This document shows, piece by piece, positions 1-7,345 of a stretch of 64,000 bases of DNA. A program made the translations under genes and the position numbers. The notes under the pieces are model-generated. The model ran no database searches. It worked only from the letters and a program-made list of their open reading frames with translations, and was not told the DNA's origin. The stretch's first letter is position 1, and every line of letters starts with the position of its first letter. The DNA is from Erythrobacter sp. KY5 (lineage in GTDB: Bacteria; Pseudomonadota; Alphaproteobacteria; Sphingomonadales; Sphingomonadaceae): assembly GCF_003264115.1 (NCBI RefSeq), contig NZ_CP021912.1:248001-312000 (forward strand), read 5' to 3'.

Positions 1-586
1 AGCGATTAGCGCCCGGCACCCATTTGACGTCGTCCGCCCCGTTATCGTTGCAGCAACGGGCAAGCACGAACAGCAGATCCGACAGACGATTGACGTAGGA
101 TGCGGCGGCCGGATTGACCGGCTCGACTTCGGCAAGCGCCGTCACAGCGCGCTCTGCCGCACGGGTCGAGGCGCGCGCGACATGCATGCGGGCGGCACCC
201 TCACTTCCGCCGGGAAGGATGAAGCTGGAAAGCGGCTCAAGCTTTTCGTTGAAGTGATCGATCTGTGTCTCGATCCAATCGACCTGGCTCTGCACCACAC
301 GCAACACCATTTCGCCCGGCTCGAACCCTTCACCGTCAAGCGCGCCCTTTGGCGTGGCAAGGTCGGCTCCAAGATCGAAGAGGTCGTTTTGAACGCGCAG
401 CAAGGCCTCGCCAATGGGCGTATCGTGTTCGATTGCGGCTAATGCCAGACCTATCGCGCTGTTGGCCTCATCCACCGCGCCAATCGCCGCGATGCGCGCC
501 GAATGCTTGGCGGAGCGCGATCCGTCGATAAGGCCCGTGGTCCCGTCATCGCCGGTGCGCGTGTAAATCTTGTTGAGCTTGACCAT
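1..586 (-). CDS. ATP:cob(I)alamin adenosyltransferase (PduO type), 3' end cut by window edge
   Basis: Reading leftward from ATG at 586, the protein begins MVKLNKIYTRTGDDGTTGL, the ATP-binding N-terminus of PduO-type corrinoid adenosyltransferases. GAVDEANS follows, and near the end comes RCCNDNGADDVKWVPGANR. The family transfers the adenosyl group of ATP to cob(I)alamin to make adenosylcobalamin in the cytosol. About 195 codons are visible and the C-terminus is nearly reached (the family is usually about 185-195 aa), so only a few residues are missing. It lies 11 bp after the small HIG1-type gene and reads the same way, so the two are probably co-transcribed. It is not homologous to CobA/CobO despite the shared reaction. 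Confidence 0.9.
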   Translation of the reverse strand, partial: MVKLNKIYTRTGDDGTTGLIDGSRSAKHSARIAAIGAVDEANSAIGLALAAIEHDTPIGEALLRVQNDLFDLGADLATPKGALDGEGFEPGEMVLRVVQSQVDWIETQIDHFNEKLEPLSSFILPGGSEGAARMHVARASTRAAERAVTALAEVEPVNPAAASYVNRLSDLLFVLARCCNDNGADDVKWVPGANR

Positions 587-597
587 AGGCCAGCGGG

Positions 598-834
598 TTA
601 GCCGCCGCTGGCAAGCAGGGCAATCACCGCGACAACCGCAATGGCCATGGCCTGATACTTGATGCGCGAGAACATCGCCTTGTTCTGCAGCATCTGCATT
701 TCAGTGACGGTTTCAGCTTCGCCGCTTTCGAGATCGATCTTGGTCGTCTTGAGGAAGGCAATGATCCCGCGCACCAGTGACACAACCACCAGGATGCAAA
801 GGACGATGAGAATGGGCACGAGGATATAGTTCAT
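598..834 (-). CDS. Twin-transmembrane HIG1-domain protein
   Basis: This 78-residue protein has two hydrophobic helices, about residues 4-27 and 60-76. They are joined by a charged loop with KTTKIDLESGEAETVTEM and a downstream QNKAMFSRIKYQAMAI stretch. The layout and the R.KYQ motif match the HIG1 (hypoxia-induced) family, whose mitochondrial members bind cytochrome c oxidase supercomplexes. A respiratory role here is inferred from the family only. It sits between gluQRS (24 bp upstream) and the cobalamin adenosyltransferase (11 bp downstream), all leftward, suggesting one transcript. Confidence 0.8.
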   Translation of the reverse strand: MNYILVPILIVLCILVVVSLVRGIIAFLKTTKIDLESGEAETVTEMQMLQNKAMFSRIKYQAMAIAVVAVIALLASGG

Positions 835-858
835 GGCAACTAAATGGGCCGTGTGCCC

Positions 859-1689
859 TCAACTTCCAAGCTCGAAATTGCGCAACCGCACTTGCTCTGC
901 AAGCACGAGACCATCTTCTCCGGCCTTGCGGCGCTCGGCGATTGGGGGCGAACCGCGCCGCTTGGCAAGCTTCGTCCCGTCCTCGGCGAGCACAAGTTCG
1001 TGATGGTGCCACGTGGGAACGGGGAGCTTCAGAAGCTCCTGCAAGATGCGGTGTATATGCGTGGTCTCAAGCAAGTCCTCGCCCCGCGTGACCAGCGACA
1101 CGCCATCGGCGGCATCATCGAGCGTTACCGCCAGATTGTAGCTTGCTGGCAAGTCCTTGCGCACGATGACCACGTCGCCCAGCGCCCTGGGATCGGCAAC
1201 AACCGAGCCGATTGTTTCGTCCACCCACACAACCTCGCCCACCTCGGCAAGAGCACGTACAACATCGATCCTCAGCGCGGCACCTTCACCGGCTTTCCCT
1301 TCGCATGTGTCGCGGCATGAGCCGGGATATTCGACGCCGTCCGAACCAACCCGCTTCGGCAAAGCTGCGATTTCCTTGCGAGTGCAGGTGCAAGGATAGA
1401 GGAACCCCCTCTCGACAAGGTCTCTCGCCGCCTCGGCATAGCTGTCAAGCCGGGTCGATTGGGCCGGCACCTCGTCCCATTCCAGCCCAAGCCATTCAAG
1501 GTCGCGGCGATATTCATCGGCAAGTTCGGGGCGCGAGCGCGGACCGTCAATGTCCTCTATACGCAAAAGAAATCGACCTTTTGCAGCCTTTGCGATATCG
1601 TGCGCGATGATTGCTGAAAAGGCGTGCCCCAGGTGCAAGTGCCCGTTCGGGCTTGGCGCAAAGCGCGTGACAAGAGGCAGTTCGCTCAT
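859..1689 (-). CDS. gluQRS: Glutamyl-Q tRNA(Asp) synthetase
   Basis: The 276-aa protein is a truncated glutamyl-tRNA synthetase paralog. It keeps the Rossmann catalytic core with the HIGH-type motif HLHLGHA near residue 17 and a KMSKS-like KLAKR near residue 240. It lacks the anticodon-binding domain, which is diagnostic of GluQRS. A zinc-type cysteine set is visible as CTCT and then C residues around 98-127. The family attaches glutamate to queuosine at position 34 of tRNA(Asp). queC, a queuosine biosynthesis gene, occurs elsewhere in this window (20.2-20.9 kb). The start codon directly abuts an inverted repeat and has no visible Shine-Dalgarno sequence. Confidence 0.93.
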   Translation of the reverse strand: MSELPLVTRFAPSPNGHLHLGHAFSAIIAHDIAKAAKGRFLLRIEDIDGPRSRPELADEYRRDLEWLGLEWDEVPAQSTRLDSYAEAARDLVERGFLYPCTCTRKEIAALPKRVGSDGVEYPGSCRDTCEGKAGEGAALRIDVVRALAEVGEVVWVDETIGSVVADPRALGDVVIVRKDLPASYNLAVTLDDAADGVSLVTRGEDLLETTHIHRILQELLKLPVPTWHHHELVLAEDGTKLAKRRGSPPIAERRKAGEDGLVLAEQVRLRNFELGS

Positions 1690-1706
1690 GTGTCAGCCAT
1701 GACACA
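1689..1706 (-). promoter_or_regulatory. Inverted repeat touching the gluQRS start codon
   Basis: TGTGTCA (1689-1695) and TGACACA (1700-1706) form perfect 7-bp arms around a 4-bp spacer. The right end of the transcript hairpin abuts the gluQRS ATG. The same stretch contains a five-codon reading frame (ATG at 1700, stop TGA overlapping the gluQRS ATG). It could be a translation-control hairpin or an operator; which one is not decided by sequence. Confidence 0.4.
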
Positions 1707-1734
1707 AGCGGGGCGGAACGTCATTTTCTTTCGC

Positions 1735-1771
1735 TTTTCACAGGTCTTCCACAGGCTGTCCCTGTGGATAG
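1735..1771. promoter_or_regulatory. TCCACAGG palindrome with DnaA-box-like elements upstream of the HNH gene
   Basis: TCCACAGG (1748-1755) and CCTGTGGA (1761-1768) are perfect 8-bp arms with a 5-bp spacer. Three elements resemble DnaA boxes: TTTTCACAG at 1735, TCTTCCACA at 1745, and CTATCCACA on the minus strand at 1763-1771 (one mismatch to TTATCCACA). The stretch lies in the divergent gap between gluQRS and the HNH gene. It may be a regulator operator or a DnaA-binding cluster. Confidence 0.35.
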
Positions 1772-1843
1772 CCACAGTGTCACGACTTTGACTCTTAAAG
1801 TTGCCACGGCATGTTCCATTCAATCAGGGAGGAACGCTAACCC

Positions 1844-2452
1844 GTGTTCAAGAGCGAACTGATCGAAACGGCGGCAAAGTTCCGCAGCGCTGAGGAGGAC
1901 CCGACACGCAACCTGTCGGCATGCCCGGCGCTGGTCCTCAATGCGGACTACACGCCGCTGTCCTACTATCCCTTGAGCCTGTGGCCCTGGCAAACGGCGA
2001 TCAAGGCGGTTTTCCTCGACCGGGTCGACATCGTCGAGAGCTACGATCGCGAGGTGCACTCGCCCTCGCTCGACATGAAAATCCCGAGCGTTATCGCGCT
2101 GCGCCAATACGTAAAGCAGAGCGAGTTTCCCGCCTTCACGCGCTTCAACGTGTTTTTGCGCGACAAGTTCAGCTGTCAGTATTGCGGTTCAACCGAGAAC
2201 CTGACCTTCGACCACGTCATTCCGCGCCGGCTTGGCGGAAGGACGACGTGGGAAAACATCATCACCGCCTGCGCACCATGCAATATGAAGAAGGGCGGTC
2301 GCACGCCCAAGCAGGCGCATATGCCGGTGAGACGTGTACCGATCCGCCCGACCAGCTGGCAGCTCCAACAGCACGGCAAGCAATTCCCGCCAAACTACCT
2401 GCACGAGACATGGCGGGACTGGCTCTATTGGGATATCGAGCTGGAGGCTTAG
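1844..2452 (+). CDS. HNH endonuclease family protein
   Basis: The 202-aa protein carries a C-terminal HNH/beta-beta-alpha-metal nuclease fold. It has the zinc pair CQYC at residues 111-114, the catalytic DH at 123-124 within LTFDHVIPRRLGG, N138, and the second zinc pair CAPC at 143-146. The N-terminal half (ALVLNADYTPLSYYPLSLW) is characteristic of a widely conserved, non-mobile alphaproteobacterial HNH family rather than a restriction or homing enzyme. The GTG start follows GGGAGG at a suitable distance. The cellular substrate is unknown. Confidence 0.88.
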   Translation: MFKSELIETAAKFRSAEEDPTRNLSACPALVLNADYTPLSYYPLSLWPWQTAIKAVFLDRVDIVESYDREVHSPSLDMKIPSVIALRQYVKQSEFPAFTRFNVFLRDKFSCQYCGSTENLTFDHVIPRRLGGRTTWENIITACAPCNMKKGGRTPKQAHMPVRRVPIRPTSWQLQQHGKQFPPNYLHETWRDWLYWDIELEA

Positions 2453-2511
2453 GCCCAGTCGCAAGTAGCGGACATTCTGCTAGCGACCGCAGTTGAGGAC
2501 ATACGAGAACG

Positions 2512-3438
2512 TCACTCAGTCATCGGAATTCTACACGAAGACGCGTAGCCCAGCCCGCGCTTGATTGCAGGATAAAGCCTGCCGCTGGCGGCCGCGAGAG
2601 TGAGCTCGGTGCGCACAGGGCGCGAGTATTGCGCCTCGACGACCTTGCCTAGCTCCGATGCGCGCAGAACATCGCCGCTCGCAATCGCATCACCAAAGTC
2701 GAACGCCAGCGCGTCAGTATCGCTATCCGGCTTGCCCATCAGCGCATTCTGGATCCGCTCGTCAGCCATCCCATCAGCCAGCGCGAAACCGCGCACGATC
2801 TCGACGCAGGGTCCGCAGTCCTCCGCCCGGGTCGAACCCAATCGCGCCATGTGGATCATGTCCTTGGGCGCATGAAAGTAGTGGCGTGAGAGGATCATGG
2901 CGTGCTGAAACTTCTCGACCGCGAAACCGCCGGCATCCGACAGGTCATCGTAATAGGGTTCCTTGTCGCCCGCGATCTTTTTCATCAGCCTGATAAAGCT
3001 CCGCTTGGGCAGCGGTACGGGCGAGACGCGCTGGCGCCCGAGCTGGATCGCGATGGCGATAAGCACAAGCAAGGGCGGGCCGAGCACCCCTGGCGCGTCG
3101 CGCCAGAAGATGTCGGGACTGCACATCCCGGTCATCACTTCGTAGATGTGCAGCACACCATGCGCGCCTAGCCACAGCGTACCAGCGAGCGCACTACCCC
3201 AGCGCAACGCCGGATTGGCGGCTGCGAACGCAATCATCGCCCCCGACGTGAGATAGGCGATCCCGATATCGCGGATGAAGTGCTGGTTGGCAGGCCCGGT
3301 TGCCTTCACGGTGCCGACGAAATCGTACCAGCCGAAGGGGTCGATCAGCATGAATAACCCATTTGACAAGGTGAAGAGCGCGACAAGCATGAGGAGCACT
3401 TGCACAAGCCGATCGAGCGCGTCAGGTTTGCCATACAT
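2512..3438 (-). CDS. Membrane protein fused to an AhpD-like (carboxymuconolactone decarboxylase fold) domain
   Basis: Residues 1-135 of this 308-aa protein hold about four transmembrane helices (near 12-31, 55-73, 80-100, 117-134). They resemble small DUF4345-like membrane proteins. Residues 165-300 look like an AhpD-type alpha-helical domain, with RAEDCGPCVEI placing the redox pair C208/C211 in a CGPC motif. AhpD proteins reduce or relay thiols in peroxide defence, so a membrane-anchored thiol-redox role is an inference. The gene is divergent from an Rrf2 regulator, and a palindrome overlaps its leader. The fusion is unusual. Confidence 0.65.
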   Translation of the reverse strand: MYGKPDALDRLVQVLLMLVALFTLSNGLFMLIDPFGWYDFVGTVKATGPANQHFIRDIGIAYLTSGAMIAFAAANPALRWGSALAGTLWLGAHGVLHIYEVMTGMCSPDIFWRDAPGVLGPPLLVLIAIAIQLGRQRVSPVPLPKRSFIRLMKKIAGDKEPYYDDLSDAGGFAVEKFQHAMILSRHYFHAPKDMIHMARLGSTRAEDCGPCVEIVRGFALADGMADERIQNALMGKPDSDTDALAFDFGDAIASGDVLRASELGKVVEAQYSRPVRTELTLAAASGRLYPAIKRGLGYASSCRIPMTE

Positions 3439-3440
3439 TA

Positions 3441-3478
3441 TCGGATCTCCTATATCCGGATATTTCGTATCCGTTTAT
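3441..3478. promoter_or_regulatory. Probable Rrf2 operator between divergent genes
   Basis: A perfect 12-bp palindrome, ATATCCGGATAT, occupies 3452-3463. It is flanked by further TATC(C)G copies at 3440-3445 and 3469-3474, giving a repeated TATCCG pattern through the 68-bp divergent gap. It lies just upstream of the ribosome-binding site of the membrane/AhpD gene, where a bound repressor would block it, and upstream of the Rrf2 gene itself. Confidence 0.55.
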
Positions 3479-3506
3479 AAGAGTGCGGGCAAGAGGATTG
3501 TCAATC

Positions 3507-4004
3507 ATGCGGATCAATAAGGGTGTAGAATGGGCGGCCCATGCCTGCGCGCTGCTGGTGCCGCTATGGCCGGACAAGGGGCTGTCGCTCTCAGCCCTCG
3601 CCGAATTTCATGACCTGCCGGAGCCCTATATGGCGAAGCAGATGCAGGCGCTGGCCCGTGCGGGGATCGTCAGCGGCGGACGCGGGAGGAGCGGTTTCTA
3701 CACGCTCGCCCGGCCGCCGAACGACATTACATTGCTCGATATCCTCTTGGCGGTCGATGGCGACGAGCCGATGTTCCGTTGCAGCGAAATCCGCCAGAAC
3801 GGCCCGTGCGCGAGCAATCCGTCTGAGTGCAAGGTGCCGTGCAATATTGCCGCCGGTTTCTGGCAAGCAGAGGAAGCCTACCGTGCAAGCCTTGCCCGCA
3901 TCGATCTCGCGTCACTGTCGGGAGCGGTCGCCGCCCAGCTTGGTCCGACGAAGGTCGCTAAGGCAGGCGAATGGATAAGCGCGAACGTGCGGACGCGCGG
4001 CTGA
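3507..4004 (+). CDS. Rrf2-family transcriptional regulator with four-cysteine region
   Basis: The 165-aa protein has the N-terminal winged helix of Rrf2 proteins (KGVEWAAHACALLV, LSALAEFHDLPEPYMAKQM, GRGRSGFYTLARP). Its effector region has cysteines 92, 101, 108 and 112 (CSEI, GPCASN, ECKVPC), typical of Fe-S-cluster Rrf2 sensors such as IscR, NsrR or RsrR. ATG 3507 is preferred over an upstream in-frame GTG at 3483 because the family starts MR(I/L)...GVEWA. Divergence from the AhpD-fusion gene suggests that gene is its target. The signal (NO, redox or iron) cannot be read from the sequence. Confidence 0.85.
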   Translation: MRINKGVEWAAHACALLVPLWPDKGLSLSALAEFHDLPEPYMAKQMQALARAGIVSGGRGRSGFYTLARPPNDITLLDILLAVDGDEPMFRCSEIRQNGPCASNPSECKVPCNIAAGFWQAEEAYRASLARIDLASLSGAVAAQLGPTKVAKAGEWISANVRTRG

Positions 4005-4187
4005 TCAGATCGCGACCGGCTCGCTGCCGTCGAGCCCTTGGGTGCAGCCACGCGTTTCCGCATCCTTCCCATCGCCGATTTGCGAGACTTGCGCTCGCCC
4101 CCAAGACGCGAGGACCGATGAGGGCATCCGATCGTCCTCTCTCCACCCATTTGCAGACATCCCAGTTCGTCCGCTTTTCTTCATTTT

Positions 4188-5405
4188 TTAGGTCACTGCC
4201 GCCCGCTCACTGAACTCATCGCGCCGCCATTCCTCGCTCCCCAGAACCTCGGCCACGTGCCGCGCGGCTTCGGCCATGTCCTCAAACCGCAGGTAGGCAG
4301 GCGCAAAGCCGAGGCGCAGGATGTCGGGATCGCGAAAGTCACCGATCACACCGCGCGCGATCAGGGCCTGACAGATGGCGTAGGCTTGTGTGTGACGGAA
4401 GGAGAGCTGGCTGCCCCGATCGCTTGAAACCGGTGGGCTCACGAGGTCGAGCGCAATCCCGCGCTCCTTGAGGCATTCGAGGAGGAATTCCGACAGCGCC
4501 TGCGACTTTGCGTAAAGCCGCTCGACGCCGATCTCCGCGATCAGGTCCACCCCGACTTCGAGCGCGGTGAGGCCGAGGACGGGCGAGGTGCCGCATTGCA
4601 GTTGCTCGATGCCGGGAGCGGCCTCGTAATCGTCGGAGAAAGCAAAGGGACGGGCATGGCCGAACCATCCCGTGAGCGGCTGCCTGAGGTCGGCCAAATG
4701 GCGCTCGGCAACAAAAGCGAAGGCAGGCGCACCGGGACCGCCGCACAGATACTTGTACCCGCAGCCGGTGGCGAAATCGGCATTCACGCCGTTGAGGTCG
4801 ACCGGTATCGCGCCGGTTGAATGCGACAGATCCCACAACACCAGCGCGCCTGCATCATGAGCCGCCTTGGTAAGCGCCGCCATGTCGAAGAGCTCCCCCG
4901 ACTTGTAATGGGCATGGGTGAGCATGAGCAGCGCAACGTCATCATCAAGGGCGTCGGCAATTTGTTCGCGCGGAGCGAGGCGCCGGGTTGCAAGACCCTG
5001 ACGCTCAATGCCCTGGATCATGTAAATGTCGGTCGGGAAATTGCCCGGTTCCGATAGTATCACCTTGCGCCCCGGCCTCATGTCGAGCGCGGCTGCGATC
5101 AGCTTGAAGAGGTTCGCGCTAACCGTGTCGCAGGCGATGACTTCGTGAGGCTGCGCGCCGATCAGCGGAGCGATCTTTGCCCCCACGCGTGCGCCCAGCT
5201 CAAACCAGCCGGCCTCGTTCCAGCTGCGGATCAGTCCCTCACCCCATTCCTGCTCCACTGCGCGCGCCATCGCAGCTGGCGTTGCTTTGGGCAGGCAACC
5301 GAGTGAATTGCCGTCGAGATATATCACGCCGTCGGGCACCACGAACCGGTCGCGATAAGCACCCAAGGGGTCAGCGGCGTCGAGTTCGCGCGCGCGGTCA
5401 AGCAT
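4188..5405 (-). CDS. kynU: Kynureninase
   Basis: This 405-aa PLP-dependent fold-type I enzyme cleaves L-kynurenine to anthranilate and alanine. Visible family motifs are YLDGNSLGCLP near residue 29, SEPGNFPTD near 118, WDLSHSTGAIPVDL near 191 and the PLP lysine K218 in GCGYKYLCGGPG. It is the last gene of a leftward kynA-kynB-kynU operon and overlaps kynB by 8 bp. No kynurenine 3-monooxygenase is present in the window, so the visible pathway leads to anthranilate rather than 3-hydroxyanthranilate. Confidence 0.96.
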   Translation of the reverse strand: MLDRARELDAADPLGAYRDRFVVPDGVIYLDGNSLGCLPKATPAAMARAVEQEWGEGLIRSWNEAGWFELGARVGAKIAPLIGAQPHEVIACDTVSANLFKLIAAALDMRPGRKVILSEPGNFPTDIYMIQGIERQGLATRRLAPREQIADALDDDVALLMLTHAHYKSGELFDMAALTKAAHDAGALVLWDLSHSTGAIPVDLNGVNADFATGCGYKYLCGGPGAPAFAFVAERHLADLRQPLTGWFGHARPFAFSDDYEAAPGIEQLQCGTSPVLGLTALEVGVDLIAEIGVERLYAKSQALSEFLLECLKERGIALDLVSPPVSSDRGSQLSFRHTQAYAICQALIARGVIGDFRDPDILRLGFAPAYLRFEDMAEAARHVAEVLGSEEWRRDEFSERAAVT

Positions 5406-6030
5406 CGGAGATTTCTCTCAAGATCGCGCGCACAGGCGATGCGTCTCCTGAAACGATGGGGAGCGGGAGCGCGATTAGTTCGTATCGCCCCTCCTCCACA
5501 TCATCGAGGACCAGACCCTCAAGCACGCGGATATCGTGTTTGAGTACGGCCTTGTGCGCGTCCATCGTCTTGGAGGATTGCGGATCGATCGATGGTCCGT
5601 CGATCCCGATCAGCTTCACACCCTGAACGCCAAGCCATTCGATCGTCTCCGCGGCGATTGCGGTGGTGTCATCGACCCACTCATCATGCGGGAAGGTGTC
5701 GAACGTGCGGAACAGCACGCGGTCGGCAGAGCCCAAATGCGGCAGATCGCCCACTTCCACCAGCGAACCGACCCCGCGCGCATCGACGACGAAGCATTCT
5801 CCCAGATAGGGCTCAAGCCCGACCGACGCGATGTCCGGCCCTTTTGGCGAATAATGCAGCGGCGCATCGGCATGCGCGCCCGAATGGGTGGACAAGGTGA
5901 GCGCCGATACATTCACCGGCGAGCCCTCTTCCATCTGCCAGGTTCGCGCCTGTGTGAACGCCGTGTCGCCCGGCCATACCGGAAGCGAAGGGCGCAGCGG
6001 CTGCGATATGTCCCAGATCCTGGATGTCAT
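5398..6030 (-). CDS. kynB: Kynurenine formamidase (arylformamidase)
   Basis: The 210-aa cyclase-family protein hydrolyses N-formyl-kynurenine to kynurenine. It begins MTSRIWDISQPLRPSLPVWPGD and carries the metal-binding motif STHSGAHADAPLHY near residue 47 (HxGxHxDxP type). Its length is normal for bacterial KynB. The gene overlaps kynA by one base (stop TGA and start ATG share an A) and kynU by 8 bp, so the three steps are translationally coupled. Confidence 0.96.
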   Translation of the reverse strand: MTSRIWDISQPLRPSLPVWPGDTAFTQARTWQMEEGSPVNVSALTLSTHSGAHADAPLHYSPKGPDIASVGLEPYLGECFVVDARGVGSLVEVGDLPHLGSADRVLFRTFDTFPHDEWVDDTTAIAAETIEWLGVQGVKLIGIDGPSIDPQSSKTMDAHKAVLKHDIRVLEGLVLDDVEEGRYELIALPLPIVSGDASPVRAILREISDA

Positions 6031-6821
6031 TAGATCGCGGTCCTCACGCTCAAAAGCTCGGGAAAGAATGCCTGTTTCAGCACCCCTTCAAGATAGGGAA
6101 CACCCGGCGTCCCCCCGGTACCGCGCTTGAAACCGATGATCCGCTCAACCGTTTTCAGATGGCCAAACCGCCATCGCTGAAAGTGGTATTCGAGGTCGAC
6201 CAGCTTTTCCGCCAGCTCGTAAAGGTCCCAGTGCTCACCCGGATTGCGGTAGATTTCGGCCCACGCCGCCTCGACGGAATGATTGAGCACGTAAGCCTTC
6301 GTCGGGTCGCGCTCCAGCACGCCGGCATCAATCGCAAAGCCACGCTTCGCAAGCAGACGGATCGCTGCATCGTAGATGCTCGCTCGGGTCGTCTCGCGCT
6401 CCAAACGCTGCGACCAATCCCCGGTCTTTTCATGCAGGCGGATGTGCTTTGCATCACGCGCGCCGAGCATGAATTCCATCATCCGGTATTGGGGCGACTG
6501 GAATCCGCTTGATGAGCCCAAATGCGGGCGGATCGTCGAATAATCGTGCGGGGTCATGGTCGAAAGCACGTCCCAGCTTTGAATCAACTGCTCCTGAGCA
6601 CGCGCCACGCGTGAGAGCATCTTGAAGGCAGGGCGCAGATCATCCGCTTCGATATGTTCACGCGCCAGGGTCAGCTCGTGCAGGCACAGCTTGAGCCACA
6701 ACTCACCCGATTGGTGAACGATGATGAACAGCATCTCGTCATGCGCGCCCGAAGCCGGGTGCTGACTGTCGAGGATTTTCCCGAGGTCGAGATAGCTCGT
6801 ATAGTTGACGGTGTCGGACAT
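6030..6821 (-). CDS. kynA: Tryptophan 2,3-dioxygenase
   Basis: The 263-aa heme protein opens the indole ring of L-tryptophan to N-formylkynurenine. Family signatures are YTSYLDLGKILDSQHP, the substrate-side FIIVHQSGELWLKL, SSGFQSPQYRMMEF and the C-terminal heme-side GEHWDLYELAEKLVDLEYHFQRWRFGHL. It is the first gene of the kynA-kynB-kynU operon. It is 50 bp from the preceding DUF4112 gene and may share that transcript. Confidence 0.96.
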   Translation of the reverse strand: MSDTVNYTSYLDLGKILDSQHPASGAHDEMLFIIVHQSGELWLKLCLHELTLAREHIEADDLRPAFKMLSRVARAQEQLIQSWDVLSTMTPHDYSTIRPHLGSSSGFQSPQYRMMEFMLGARDAKHIRLHEKTGDWSQRLERETTRASIYDAAIRLLAKRGFAIDAGVLERDPTKAYVLNHSVEAAWAEIYRNPGEHWDLYELAEKLVDLEYHFQRWRFGHLKTVERIIGFKRGTGGTPGVPYLEGVLKQAFFPELLSVRTAI

Positions 6822-6871
6822 GACGTACCGCTAGACCATGGCGGTATCGAATGAAACCAGCTGTGAGCGGC

Positions 6872-7327
6872 TCAGCCCTCGAGAATGCGTGTTTCGGGGT
6901 GATGCTTGTCGAGGTGTTTCTTGATGATGCGCAGGTTGCGGGTGTTCGAACGGAAAACAAAATCCGCCGCATCGCCCACCAGCGGAACCAGACCCAGCAA
7001 AGTGTCGAATGCGACATTCGTGCCCATGCGCGTCAGTTGCCACTTCGACATGCCAAGATTGCGCGCCTCCCAGACCATATAGGCACCCAGCGCGGTGGTG
7101 ATGAAATCGCCGATCACCGGGACCAACCCGATCAGCGCATCCAGACCGATGGGGACGTTAACGCCGGGAACGCGAAAACTGCGCTCCAGCAGCAATTCCA
7201 TAGCTTCCACGCGGGCACGAACCGATGCCGGATCGGTGCCGGTCGGCAACGATGCGCCCATGACCTGCGGGCGCTCTGCGAAAGGGTTGTCCACTACGGG
7301 GCGGCGGGGTCCTTCAGGACCGTTCAT
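6872..7327 (-). CDS. DUF4112 membrane protein
   Basis: The 151-aa protein has an N-terminal disordered segment. The conserved DUF4112 core follows, with GLDALIGLVPVIGDFITTALG and GTNVAFDTLLGLVPLVGDAADF, two similar amphipathic/hydrophobic segments, and a basic tail RNLRIIKKHLDKH. The function of the family is unknown. It reads in the same direction as its neighbours, 18 bp after the solute-binding-protein gene. Confidence 0.88.
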   Translation of the reverse strand: MNGPEGPRRPVVDNPFAERPQVMGASLPTGTDPASVRARVEAMELLLERSFRVPGVNVPIGLDALIGLVPVIGDFITTALGAYMVWEARNLGMSKWQLTRMGTNVAFDTLLGLVPLVGDAADFVFRSNTRNLRIIKKHLDKHHPETRILEG

Positions 7328-7345
7328 CGAACTCTCCTTTGCCCC

